Positions 33,545-45,191 of a DNA stretch of 64,000 bases are shown here, one piece after another (the stretch's first letter is position 1; every line of letters starts with the position of its first letter). The notes under the pieces were generated by a model. That model was not told where the DNA came from and did no database searches. It worked only from the letters and a program-made list of their open reading frames with translations. Origin of the DNA: Tilletiopsis washingtonensis. Its lineage: Eukaryota > Basidiomycota > Exobasidiomycetes > Entylomatales. The DNA is taken from the NCBI RefSeq assembly GCF_003144115.1, contig NW_020312000.1, positions 833,946 through 897,945 on the forward strand, written 5' to 3'. A program made the translations under genes and the position numbers.

Positions 33545-36500
33545 CTAGCCCTCGTCCGTGAGCTCCATGTCGACGCTCTCCTCCATGCCCTCGTAGCTGC
33601 GCAGCGCACTGCCCAGACTGACATCCAGGCTCTGCTCCTTGACCTGCACGTTCTCCAGCTCCGCCTCCTCCTCTTCCTCGGCCTCCTCTTCCGTCAGCTC
33701 GAGCAAGCCGTGCGAGAGCGGCGCCGCAGTGGCGTTCTCCTGCAGCGCGAGCTCGAGCAGCGCCGTCGTCGCCTCGTCGCCGGCGTGCAGCGCCAGCGAG
33801 GCATGGTACCAGCCCACTGCGGCGTCGATCTGTCCTTGTGCGTGTGCCACGGCGCCGAGCGCAGCGTGTGCACGCGCATCGAGAGGCGTGAGCTCGAGAA
33901 CGCGGCGCAGCGCAAAGGTCGCCTGTTCTAGGCGTCTGTTGGCGCAAGAGGGTCAGCTTGGTGGATCAAGTGATGGGCAGTGTAGGCTGGACGCACCCGG
34001 CTCGTCGATACGCCAGGCCCAGATTGAGCTGCGTGGCCACCCACGCCGTCGCTGGCTCTTGCGTCTCGTGCGCCAGCTCCAGTGCCGTGCGAAAGTGAGT
34101 GATCGCCGACTCGTAGCTGCAAGGGCGACGTCAGCAGCTGCGCGAGCCTGGCGCGGCGGTGATGGGCGCAAGCAGACGCACTCCTTCTCGTAGAACGCCA
34201 CGACGCCCCGCTCGTTGAAGCAGAGCGGATCATGCTCGAAGAGCGCATGGCTGCCCTCGAGGAAGAGCTTGGCGAGCAGCAGGTTGCCCTGGGCGATGTA
34301 CTCCATGCCAATGAAGAGCTTGGGCATGTGGCTCTGCGGAAAGTGGCGCGCCGCCGTGCTGTAGCTCGTCACCGCCTGCTCTGTCTCGCCCTCAAGGGCA
34401 AAGGAGTGGGCAAAGGCGATCCATGCGGCACAGAAGCGCGGATCGAGATGCACGGCCTTGCTGAAGAAGCGCCGCGCCTCGGCCCAGCGCTGCGCCACGG
34501 CATACCACATGCCCACGGCGTACCACGACGCAGGCAGACTCGGCTCCGTGTCGGAGAGATGGTGTGCGAGGAGGAAGAGGGCGGGCCGTTGCGCGGGGAG
34601 ATGGAAGAGCACGGCAATGTGCAGCGGCAGTGTCGCTTCGTGGTCGATGCGCAGCGAGAGGATGCGGCTCGTGACGACGTGTGCATCCTCGAAGCGCAGG
34701 CGCGCAAAGAGCTCCTCGGCCAGGCCGAGCAGCACGTCGGCGTTCTGCGAGAGGTCGTACTGCTCCAGCAGTGTGCGGCGCGCCGCAGAGGCGGCGGCCG
34801 CATGCATCGCGCCCTCCTTGTCGAGACGAGAAGTGTAGAGCAGGCGAATGAGCTCATGCCCTTCCTTGGCCTCCTCTGCCTCGCCGGCTTGCGCCACGTA
34901 TTCGAGCGCCCGCACAAAGTTCCACTGCTCTGCCGCGCCGAGTAGGCGCCCTTCAACGAGCGCGCAGAAGGCGTCGTAGTTCTTGACGTCGAGTGCCAGG
35001 GCGCGCATGAAGGCTTGTGTCGCGGCCTCGCTGTCGTCGAGACGCAGATGGATCTGCCCGCGCAGGAACCACTTGGACGACGAGAGCTTGATGCCGCCGT
35101 CTGCTGCGGGTGCCTTGATGCCGTGCCGCTCTGCAGTGCGGCGTGAGCGGCAGAGCTGTGCAAGAGAGGCAGCACGTCGACTCACCTTCGACCTCCTGCG
35201 CATCGTCCTTGCCGCCACTGAGCGTGTCCAGCGCCTCGTACAGCTTGCCTTGCCGCACCATGCACTGTGCCGCAAGCCATCTACACACGCTGCTCTGCGT
35301 GACCAGACTCGGTCCATCGGGCGGCGGCATCTCCGTGCGCAAATCCGCCAGCGTCTCTCGCTGCTCTTCCGCCCATTTGAAGCGTTGCGAGCTACGCTGC
35401 TCTTCTTCCTCATCGTTGGCGCCCGACGACTCGCTGCCGGTGCCAGTGCCGCTGACAGTAAAGCCCCGCTCCTTGCGCTTGCCATTGGCCGACAGGCCGC
35501 GCTGCATCGGCGCACTCGCCTCGGCCAGCTGCGCCGCCTCGTGTGCACCGCGCCACTCGGCAGCCGGCACGCCAGCCTGTACGCCCGGCGCGGCGGCACG
35601 CGCCAGCATGGCGCTCGGCAGCTGGCTGTTGCTGCGCGTCGCGGCCAGCGCAGCTGCCAGCGGGTCCACCTCGGCCGACGCGGCGACATCTGCATGCGCG
35701 GCGCTGCGCCGTGAGGAAGAGCCGAAGCGCAGAGGCGTCGTGAGGAGATGCTCGGCCTGCGCATAGCGATGCGAGAGAAAGTAGGACTTGGCCAGATGGT
35801 AGGCGTCGTTCCACGCTGTCTGGCCGGCTACACGAGCGCGGCATCAGCCACTGCACCCTTCGCGGCGGGCGCACCACATGCGCCACTCACTCTCCAGACA
35901 CAACACCTTGTCGCCCCAGAAGATGGCCGTGTCGAAGAGGAAGTGATTGGCCGCATCTTCCCGCCAGAGGCGCATGCGCGCCAGCAGGCGTCTCTGCCGC
36001 CCTCCTTCGTCGTCGAGCGCCGGCTCCTGCACTGCGCCGTCGGCCTCCTCATCGCCCTCGGAATGGATGATGATGGACGCCATGCTCTCCTCCGCCGCGG
36101 CCGCTGGCGGCACAGGTTGCCGCTGCGCCGCCGCCGGCAGCAGCTCCTCGCGGCGCGTCTCGCGCGTCTTGCCCTTGCGTGGCGCCGGCGGCGGTCCGGG
36201 GGCTCGCGCGTCATGCCGCAGCCGCTGTTCCCTCGGCGGCAGCAGCGCGGCGCTGAAGCCCATGAGCCCGCTGCCGTCGGCGTCGTCGTCGCCCACGACG
36301 TTGAAGCTGCCGTCGGCATTGAGCGCGCTCGGCGGCTGCGGCGGCAGCAGCGGCGCCGCTGGGCGACCGCGCGCCAGCGGACTCTCGGCGCTCGCGCTTG
36401 CCGCCGCTGCGGAAGGCCCGAAGCGCAGCGGCGCAGGCAGGAAGGCGCCGCGCGGCGAGCCCCAGCCCGACGAGTCGGCGGCCGACTCGAGGCTCTGGCG

Positions 36501-36770
36501 CGCCGCGGCTGGCGGGGCGCGGCGCGGCGCCGGGGCCTCGGCGGCGCGCATGTGCGAGAAGAGGTTGCGCCGCGGCGCACTGGCACCCACGGCGGCGGTG
36601 AGCAGCGGGCCGGGCGCGGCGGCGCCGTTGCGGCGGGCGCCGGCGCCGGTGGGCGTGTAGGCGGCGCCGAGGGCCGAGTCGGAGGTGGAGGCGTCGTCGG
36701 TGGAGAGGGAGAAGCGCGGGTGTGCGCCGAGGCGGCCTGGAGCGGCGCGCTGCGAGGGGCCGGGCTCCAT
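33545..36770 (-). CDS. CDC16: Anaphase-promoting complex subunit Cdc16/Apc6/Cut9
   Basis: Five exons give about 990 residues. Exon 1 (36770 to about 35893) is a roughly 220-residue disordered leader followed by MRLWREDAANHFLFDTAIFW. Later exons carry TPR units such as AYHLAKSYFLSHRYAQAEHL, CRWLAAQCMVRQGKLYEALD, SWYAVGMWYAVAQRWAEARR, AWIAFAHSFALEGETEQAVT, LFIGMEYIAQGNLLLAKLFL and CFNERGVVAFYEK. The last repeats match the conserved Cdc16 C-terminal TPR superhelix. The protein ends in a very acidic tail. Cdc16 is a core TPR subunit of the APC/C ubiquitin ligase in the nucleus. Start chosen at MEPGPSQRAA; an upstream in-frame extension exists but looks non-coding. Confidence 0.9.
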
Positions 36771-37043
36771 GGCTGGGACGCCGAGCGAGAGGAGGAGTGG
36801 AGGTGGGACGCAAGCGAGAGGAGGAGTGGAGGTGGGAAGCAGGCTCGAGGCGCGCCGCGTCGCGGCCAAGTGTTGGTCTCGCTCTGGCGGCGGCGGCGCG
36901 CGACTCCCGGCGCGATGCGCCCGCACGGACGTCTCTCGGACGCCTCGCTGCGTTCTCGCCGAGTCCCGACGCCGCCTGGGCTACCTGTGCTTGCGCGCAC
37001 CTCGCAGCCGTGCCTCTCTCTCACACACACCTCATCCTCTAGC

Positions 37044-39016
37044 ATGGCCAGTCTCTCGCTCGGGCTCAGCGGCAGCCGCACGCGCGCCGGCGTGCGCAGC
37101 AGCGCCGCGCCGACGGCGAGCAGCAGCAGCGGCGCCAGCGGCAGCACGCTGCGCCGCGCCGCACCCGCCTCGCTCGCAGCGGGCGGCGCCGCGGCCGGCA
37201 GCAGCAGCAGCAGCGGCGCCCTGGCGGGCGACAGCATCGTGCTGGATCTCGGCGTGCGCCTCTGCCGCACCGGCTTCAGCGGCGAGGCGGCGCCGCGCTT
37301 CTCGCTGCCGACGCCCGCGGCCGCAGCGGCGCTCTTTGCGCCCGACGTGTGGAGTGCGTGTCGCACGCCGGCGCAGCGCAGGGCGCACGAGCTGCGCCTC
37401 GAGGAGGAGGCCACGAGGCTCTTGCGCTTCCTGCTGCTCGAGTGAGTGCAAGAGGGCCACGCACGCTCTTGGCGCGTGCTCACAGCATCCACAGACGCCT
37501 GCTCATCGACCCAAAAGGCCGTGCCGTGCTGCTCGTCACCAACGCCCTCACGTCGCACGCCGCGCGCGACACGCTCGCCTCCGTGCTGCTGCTCAACCTC
37601 AACGTCCGCATCCTCTCCTTCATCCCACACGCCTCGGCATGCACGCTTGCTGCCGGCCGGCGCGCCGCGCTCGTCGTCGACATCGGCGCCAGCGAGACGC
37701 GCTTTGCCGCCGTGGCAGAGCTCGGGAGCCTGCATCTGCCGTATCGTCTCATGAGCTCTACGCGCTCGCGACGTTCAGTTGTGGGCCGATTGAAGCTGCT
37801 GCTGCTGCGTTTCGGCAAGCATGTCGCTGCCACGCCTGCGAGTGCCTCGCGCAGGTCTCGCACGGGGCCGGTCAAGGAGGAGATGCTCTCGCCGGCTGTT
37901 CTGGACGACATTCTCGATCGATGGCTGCTCGTTCCTCCTCCAGGATCGACTGCTCCACCGCAAGCACCTGACATTTTCGATGTCGACGCGCTGCTCGCTC
38001 AGCAGCACGCCTCCTTCGCCGCATCCTCACGCGCCAAAGCCATGCTCTACCCGCTGCGCGCGCCGCCCAAGCTCGAGCCGCACGCCGAGCGCAGTGCGCC
38101 TGCCACGCTGGGCGCACTCGTGGCTGCGGCGAGCCCGAGCCTGGGCACGCTCGTGCTGCCGGGCTGGGTGCGCGAGCGTGCGGCAGAGGTGCTGTTTGAG
38201 AAGGGCGATGAGGATGAGGCAAGCCTAGTGGAGGCGGTGCTGGAGTTGTTGCTCCACGTAAGTCATGGCTGCAGTGTATTTTGCCTGGCACCGCGAAAGC
38301 TGACAGCCCATCGTCAGCTGCCCATCGACCTGAGACGGCCTCTCGCATCCAACATTCTCGTCGTAGGCGGTCTCTGCTCCCTTCCGGACCTGGCCCATCG
38401 ACTGAGGCTCGAGCTCGAGGCCGCGCTCGAGCGCGTAGCTGCTGGCGCCTCTGAGCGCGCAGCAGGCATGCAACAGCAGCCGGCGCTGAGCCAGACGCGC
38501 GTCGGCGCGCTGGCGTCGCGCGAGGAGCGGGAAGCAAGACGCAGAGCGTTGCTCGACGTGCAGCCGCAGCAGCAGGGCGACAGCAGCGAGGCCGCGTCGG
38601 CCGCGGGCGGCGATGGCGGCAGCAGAGCGATGGTCCTGCCTGCCGCCTCCTCGCTCTCCTCCAAGCTCACCGGCGATCGCTGGGCGCCCCTCTGCTCTCT
38701 GCTGCCGCATCTGCGTGTGCTCAACGACCACACGCTGCCCACGTGCATTCCCCTCTCTCCCGTCGCCTTTGCCTGGAGCGGCGTCTCGCTCGCCGGCGCA
38801 CTCGCCTCCTCCGCCGGCGAGCTCTGCGGCACCCTCACGCTCACGCGCGACGCGTTCCTCGCGCAGCGAGCGAAAGAGGAGACTCGGCCGCCGACGCGCC
38901 CCGGAGGCGTGGGCAGAGGCAGCTTCATGGGCGTCGTCGGCGGACTGCATACGGGCGCCTGGGGTGCGCTGAGCGCCCATCTGGGCGGCGCGAGAAGCCC
39001 GCCCGCCAGACCTTAG
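37044..39016 (+). CDS. ARP10: Divergent actin-related protein, ARP10-like (dynactin pointed end)
   Basis: Three exons (37044-37441; about 37485-38258; about 38319-39016) give about 620 residues. A Ser/Ala-rich leader precedes GDSIVLDLGVRLCRTGFSGE followed by AAPRF, the actin phosphate-1 loop. LIDPKGRAVLLVTNALTSHA and ALVVDIGASETRFAAVAELG (phosphate-2 loop) follow. Exon 3 has NILVVGGLCSLPDLAHRLRL in place of the adenosine motif, then FAWSGVSLAGALA. The weak nucleotide loops and large inserts fit Arp10/Arp11, which caps the pointed end of the Arp1 filament in dynactin. Identification rests on these motifs, not on alignment. It diverges from CDC16 over a 273-bp gap. Confidence 0.75.
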
Positions 39017-39212
39017 ACGCCGTGACGCATCATACCTTCGCTCGATACCACCTGCCACCAACCCGCCTAATCAATGCGTCGTGTGCGTCGCACTCATGCT
39101 CGGGCGTGACTCTGAGGCGTGCAGAAGAGGTGATGTGTGCTGTGTGCATGTGTGCGTGTGATTTGTGTGACTTCGTCTCTGGGCCCTTTGCCACTGATGC
39201 CGCGACCCTGCC

Positions 39213-40940
39213 TTAGTCCATCTCCATCGCCTCTGCACTGTCAGCAGCTGCAGATCGACGAGCACGCAGGCCCTTGCGCTTCGGACTGCCCTCCTGCGAG
39301 CCGGCGGGCGACGCTCCAGCGCGCAACGGCATCGTGGGCGGTGCGTTGTCCTCCTCCGTGTCCGTCTCTCGCTGCGCCTCTTGCCCCTGCTTCTCCTCTG
39401 CCGTCTGCGCGCCACGCAGCTCCCGCATCTCCTCGCCCTGCGGCGCATGCGCGCCGATGCGCGACGAAGCCAGCGGCGACGCGGGCGTCGAGGCCGCCGA
39501 GCCTTGGCGGCGCTGAGTCGTGGAGGCCCACGGCGAGGAGATGGGCGCGCTCGAGGGACGACGAGAGTTGAAGGCGCCGCACTTGGGACAGATGTACTCT
39601 GCGAGTCGTGGCGCGTCAGTGAGTGCGCAGGAGGCAAAGCCGAGTGTACAAAGAGCCGACGGGCGCAACTCACGGACTTCGTCCCACTCGCTCTTGTGGC
39701 ACAGGCCGTTGTGCGACCGGCACTCTCTGCAGATCAACGCATACTTCTGCTCGTCCGGCGTCACCTTGTTGGCCTCGCCATCCGCGCCCAGCACTGCATC
39801 TGCCACGCGGTCCAGCCAGGTGCGCGGCATCGCCTGCGCCGCCAGCTGCGCTGCCACTGGACTGGCGCCAGGCGCTCCTGCTGCGAGTGCGCCGCGCTGA
39901 GCTTGCTGAGCTGCAGCTTGTGCGCCTTTGCCCTGGAACTCGGCGCCCTGCTTGCTGTTTGGCGACTTGGCCGCAGCGGCGGCCTTCTGCTGCTGCAGCA
40001 ACTGCGCCTTTGTCTGGGGCGTCTGCGCGCCAGCGGCGGCCATGCGTCCCTTTCGCGCTTCCGGCGAGTCGTCGTACTTCTCCAGCAGCAGACGCAGCGA
40101 GTCGTACTTTGTCGCACGTTTGATCTCGTCGATCTTGGCTTGGCGCTCGCGCTGCAGCGTGCGCAGATGCAGCTCTGTGGGAGAAGAACAGAGGTGAGCC
40201 CGGACGAAGAAGCAGATGCAAAGAACAGAATGACTGACCCTCGGCTGTGGCGATGCGCCGGTACCACCAGCTGACGATGCGGCGGAGAAAGTAGAGGCTG
40301 TGGAGAGAAGAAGCGAGCGGTCAGCGCTAGACGGGCGCGCCACGACTTGAGGCACACGGAAGGGCGGAGGCGGCGCTCAGAACGGAGGCCGAACGAGAAG
40401 CACGTCATGCCTGACGACAACTCACGGCCTGCACCGCGGGAGGGGCAAGCTGCCTCTCTGATGTGCGGCAGACAAGCGCGCAGGAGCAGAGCGTTGAGCG
40501 CCCGCGAAGGCTGCGCGGCAGCCGCCTGTGCGGTCGGCAGTGCTTCGCTCCTCCTCTCCGCTCTGCCAACTGGGCGCGCCGTGCGTTGGTGCCCACCAGC
40601 ATCGCCACTCCTCGCCTCTGCCCGGCACGTCGCCGCACACTCACAAGACGGGCACGAGCGTGATGGGCGCATAGACGAGCGCGGCCATCGTGCGCGCATC
40701 ACTCGCCACGGGGTGCATGGCCCAGCAGGCGCCCGCATACGCCAGCCAGAGCACGGCGGCCCAGAGCGTCCACGCGACACTGGCGCGGCGGGCGCGCTGG
40801 CGCACGCGCGCCAGGTGCGTCTGTGCGGCGTCGATGTCGGCGCTGAGGCGCGCGAGGACGACGTCGTAGTCGGTCGCGGGCCGCTTGCGGTACCAGAAGC
40901 TCGGCGCCAGAGGCGAGAGCATGGTGCGCAGAATGGCCAT
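39213..40940 (-). CDS. LNP1: Lunapark homologue, ER three-way-junction protein
   Basis: Four exons. Exon 1 (from 40940) starts MAILRTMLSPLAPSFWYRKR, then two membrane helices (SVAWTLWAAVLWLAYAGACW, ARTMAALVYAPITLVPVL). A short exon reads YFLRRIVSWWYRRIATAE. Exon 3 is a charged coiled coil (RTLQRERQAKIDEIKRATKY) with a Gln/Ala-rich stretch. A zinc ribbon is split across exons 3 and 4: CRECRSHNGLCHKSEWDEV and EYICPKCGAFNSRR. Two hairpin helices, coiled coil and C-terminal C2...C2 finger are the lunapark signature. Lnp1 stabilises three-way junctions of the ER network together with Sey1 and reticulons. The tail is long and Ser/Pro-rich. Confidence 0.9.
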
Positions 40941-41138
40941 GGCGGCGGCGGCGGCGGCGGAGCGAGAAGGTGAGGGCGGGAGAGGAAGCCGCGCGCGCCG
41001 CCGCATGTCGCGTGTGGCTTGCTTGCTCTGCGAGGCCCGAGCGCGCCGACGTGGCTTTGCTTTTGGCGCGGGAGTCGCGTCGCAGCGGCCTCGAGCTTGC
41101 TTCTCCTCCACATCCTCCGCCTGCAGCGCAGCGCAGCC

Positions 41139-42058
41139 ATGCCGCCCGGCGCCCGCACAAACGGTGCTTCTACCCAGCCTCGCGGCGCCCGTGCAGGGCG
41201 CATGTGCAGCACAGGCATGCGCTGACGCCTCGCTGCCCCCCCCCCCCCCCCGCTGTCACAAGCGTTCGACCACGATGGCTCCTTCCTGGCGCGCTTCGCC
41301 GCGCAGCAGCAGCAGCAGCGTGGCGCACAGCCGGCGGCAAGCGCCGCAGACACGGCGCCAAGTCCGCCTTGCGGCTCGACGATGGCGGCGGCGGCTGCGG
41401 CGGGCAGCAGCAGTGCCGCGCAGGCAGCACGCCCGGCGGCACGGCGCAGTGCGTCGCCGGCCGGCGGCGCGCCAGAGGGCAGCGTGCCCCGGCGGCGGCG
41501 CTCCGAGCAGCAAGACGAGCACGGCGGGGCGATGCATGGCGCCGCAGCGAGTGCCTCGTCGTCAGACAGCCACAGCGCCGCCGCTCTCGCTACGCCGCCA
41601 GCAGACGCAGCGGCGCACCCCACGCACGCACAGCACGCCGTCGGCGCCGCCGGCGCAGCGCAGCGGCGCGAGACGGCAGCCGCGGAGCGCCTGGCGCACA
41701 GTCGGGCCCTGCAGGAGCGTTTCGTGAGTTGTGGTGTTGTTGTGCCCAGAGTGGCCGCTGCGGGCTCTCCGCATGCTGCGCTGGCTCCCTCCTCGAAAGG
41801 CTGGCCTCGCTCCATGCCACCCCCCTGGGCTCTCTCGCTCACTCCCCCCACCAGCGGCGGCGCGGTCAAGCGCGCGCCTCGGCCGCCGCAAGTGCCAGCC
41901 GCACGGCGAGCGGCAACGAGGCCTTGGCGGCCGACAGCGACGGCTCTGCGCGCGCGGCAGACGCGCAGGCAGACGCGTACAGACGCGAGCTGCGCGCGCT
42001 CGAGGCGCATGGCGCACTGGGCGACGCGGGCGCTGGCGTGCGCAGCTTGCGTCGCTGA
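41139..42058 (+). CDS. Small Ala-rich protein with FDHDGSFLARF motif, function unknown
   Basis: I propose three exons. Exon 1 (41139 to about 41195) encodes MPPGARTNGASTQPRGA. Exon 2 (about 41263-41723) begins with the motif FDHDGSFLARFAAQQQQQRG and continues Ala/Ser-rich to AERLAHSRALQERF. Exon 3 (about 41855-42058) ends DAYRRELRALEAHGALGDAG followed by AGVRSLRR and TGA. The phases agree. The first intron contains an unbroken C16 tract just before its acceptor. I do not recognise the family. Apart from the DGSF-LxxF motif, the predicted structure is disordered with a C-terminal helix. The gene diverges from LNP1 over about 200 bp. Confidence 0.55.
41236..41251 (+). repeat. C16 homopolymer within a predicted intron
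   Basis: Sixteen uninterrupted C between a short upstream ORF end and the presumed acceptor at about 41262. It may serve as the polypyrimidine tract of that intron. It is also a likely length-variable and error-prone site. Confidence 0.9.
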
Positions 42059-42236
42059 GCCCGCAGACCGACTCAGGAGGCACGACGAGAGGTGCGAGAG
42101 AGAATCAAGGACGTTTCATGACGAGAAGAGACAGGAACGAGGACAGGGACACGTCGAAGATGCTGGTGTGTGTGGGGGTGGGCGTGGTGTGAAGGAACAT
42201 GCAGGGGATCACTCCAAGACGGGGACGCCGCGCCAC

Positions 42237-43917
42237 CTAGATGTGAGCGCGCGGCGTGCCGTACTGCTTGAACAGCTGGTCGCGCTTGGCCTCGAGCTGC
42301 TTCTGGCGCTCCCAGAGCGCCGGCGCGCGGCGCAGCTCAATCTTGCCCTGCTGCTGCATGTGCACCTCGTCGGGCCCGTCGGCGTAGCGCAGCGTGCGCA
42401 GGCCTGCCCACGCGGCCGCCAGCATCGTGTCCTGGCAGATGCCCTCTGCGCCGTGCGCCTGCATGGCGCGGTCGAGCACGGCGAGCGCCATGTTGGGCAC
42501 CATGACCTGTGTGCAGGAGAGTCAGCCTCGGCGCCGCAAAGGGTGCGAGATGCCTCACGCGCAACTCACCTTGGCGTATGCAATGTCGCGCAGCGCGCCC
42601 TTTGCGCCCACCTGGTCAATCATGTTTGCGGCGCTGAGCACCAGCAGGCGCCCGGCGTCAATCTCCATGCGGCAGCGCGCAATGTCGGCGACGATGGTGC
42701 CGTGCTCGGAGAGCATCTTGCCAAACGTCGTCTTGCGCGGGTCGGTGACGCGGCGCAGCATGAGCTCGAGGGCGCGCTCGGCCGTGCCGATGGAGCGCCT
42801 GCAAGCAAGCAAAGGTGAGCGTGGCGTGATGAGAGGGGGCAAGAAGAGAGGCGAACGCACATGCAGTGGTGGATGCGACCAGGTCCCAGACGGCCCTGGA
42901 TGATCTCGAAGCCCTTGCCCCAGCCCACGAGCAGATTCTTGAGCGGCACGCGCACATTCTCATAGATGACCTCCATGTGGCCCTCGGGCGCATCGTCGTC
43001 GCCAAACACCTGCATCGCGCGCACGACCTTGACGCCGGGCGCGTTGGCGGGGACGATGACCATGCTCTGCTGCGCGTGGCGGTTCGGGTTGTCGGGGTCG
43101 TGCTTGCCCATGAGCAGGTGCACGGCGCAGCGCGGGTCGCCCGCGCCCGAGATCCACCACTTGTGCCCGTTGATGACAATCTCGTCGCCCTCTTGCCGCA
43201 GCGACGTGCGGATGTTGGTGGCGTCGGACGAGGCGACGAAGCGCTCCGTCATGGCGAACGAGCTGGCGCAAGCAGCACGACGGGGTGAGTGATTGCGCGC
43301 TGGCGCCGCACAGCAGACGAGCCTCGACTCACGAGCGGATCTCGCCGGCGAGCAGCGGCTTGAGCCACTGCTCCTGCTGCTCCTTGTTGCCGTACTTGGC
43401 CAGCACCTCTGCGCGAGACGGGTCAGCGCGCCGCACAGCCGCACGCGTGCCAGCGCACACGCACCCATGTTGCCCGTGTCGGGCGCGGCGCAGTTGCACG
43501 CCTCGCTGGCAAAGTGGCCGGCGCGGCCCATGACCTCGGCCATGACGCCGTACTCGAGGTTGGTGAGGTCGGTGCCCCACTCGGGGTAGTGGCGCTTGCT
43601 GAGGAAGAGATTCCAGAGGCCGAGCTGCTTGGCGCGCCGCTTCAGGTCCTCGATGACGGGCGGAATGACCTGCCAGCGCTTGGCGCCCTTTTCGACCTGG
43701 GCGTGGTAGAGCTCCTCGGCGGGCATGCACTCGTCCTGGGGAGCAGGATGAGCATGGCGCTGCCGCGGCTGCCGCACACGCCGCCACGCACCTGCACGAA
43801 GCGCACGAGCTTGGCGAGCGTCTCCTTTGCAAACGGCGAGAAGCGGTCGGCGACAAAGGCCCACGTGCCGGCGGGCAGGATGCCCTCGGTGACGATGATG
43901 TGCGACTGGTCGGCCAT
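42237..43917 (-). CDS. Acyl-CoA dehydrogenase (ACAD10/11-like)
   Basis: Six exons give about 460 residues, within the family's range. Order of blocks: [137 protein letters not shown] followed by RIHHCM, and [20 protein letters not shown]. These match the substrate/FAD-binding strands and the C-terminal helical bundle of ACAD11-type enzymes. They oxidise fatty acyl-CoA in mitochondria or peroxisomes. No presequence is evident and the C-terminus (YGTPRAHI) resembles no strong PTS1 signal, so location is open. Chain-length preference cannot be read from this. Confidence 0.92.
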
Positions 43918-45191
43918 GGCTGCGTGCTGTGCGATGGATGGTGGTTGGGGTGACGAGGGTGCAGCTCAGTGCGGGGTGCGGGGAAGAGGCGCGGCGCGGC
44001 GCGGCGCCACCGCAGGCGTCCGGCCTGGCGCGCGGGCGGGCGGCCACCGACGCGCGCACACTGCTCAGCTGCCTGCCTTGCCCTCCGCCCGCTCCGGCTC
44101 GTCGTGTCAGCCGGCTGCCGGCGCACGCGCGACGTCTCGCCGCCTGCCAGCCAAGCCTCGTGCGCCGTGCCTGAGAGCTGTCGCGCCGGCGTCGGGCAAA
44201 GCAAAGCAAAGCAAGGGCGCTGCTCGGCTCCCATGCCTCCGACGGCCCCGAGCGCCGGCGCCCCAGCCGCTTCTTCCTGTGGGCTGCCCAGCCACGCCCG
44301 CACGCAGAGAGAGGCAAGAAGCGCGAAGGCTTGACGCCGAGTGCCGTGCCTCCGGCCCGCCGCTGGGCCGGGCGCCGCGCGCGCCGAGCGTGCCCCCAAC
44401 GCCAGCCGCCAGCGCTGAGGCTCTTCTCTGGCGCAGCAGGCCGCCAAGGCCAGCATCAGGCAAGGAGGCGACCGAGAGCCGAGTGCCGTGCCAGCGCACA
44501 TCGCTCCCGCCGGCAGCGCTGCTCCGCTGCACGCACGCGCGCCTTCGCGTCGGCCCGGCGAGCTCGCCGAGGACGCCGAGCCGAGCGTAGGCGTGCGCCA
44601 TGCTCTCGCGCAGAGAGGGCTACTTACTCCGCCCCTGCGCCCTCCGAAGCGGCAGCAGGGTCCCGGCAATGCAGCCGAGCCTCAGCAAGGCTTGCCACAG
44701 GCACGCGGCAGTCGGTGCGAAGCCTTCGCATCCCTGTCGAGCGGCCCCTTCCTGAGGCAGCGTGCTGCCCATCTCGAGCCGCGCGCGCGCTCTCTGTCTG
44801 CCAGTCGAGTCTGCTTCTGTCTCTTTCTCTCTCTGCACACCGCCCTCGGCGTTCTCTGGCCGCCCAGCGTGGTGCACGGCCCAGCATTGTCCACGTCGCC
44901 CCCACACACATGCTGAGCGTCGCCAAAGGGGAAGAGACCGGTGACTCAGATGATCATTGGCGCAGCCCACGTGTGGAACAGAGACTAGGAGTGGGGGGGA
45001 GCGTGTCAGGGGGACGAGGGCGGGGCGGGGGCGTGGCGGGCATCCCGCTGGAAGAACGAGGAGCTTGCGGAAGTGGAGCAGGCGGCGAGAGAGAGGGATG
45101 GGGCAGTCAGAGGGGCACGAGAGGGAAAGAGGAGACGGGAGCAAGGCAGAGTTGCCTGGGCGCCGAGTAGGCACAGGGTGGTGCCAACCCA
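43918..45191. other. Long intergenic region without a supported gene
   Basis: 1,274 bases between the start of the acyl-CoA dehydrogenase gene (-) and the stop of the next minus-strand gene. All open frames are high-GC shadows without conserved residues or consistent splice partners. A purine-rich stretch at 44985-45140 is notable only by composition. Confidence 0.35.

Noticed and set aside
43918-45191. Several open frames of 100-270 codons on both strands
   Set aside because: All are low-complexity, overlap each other, and none has introns, start context or motifs like the real genes nearby.
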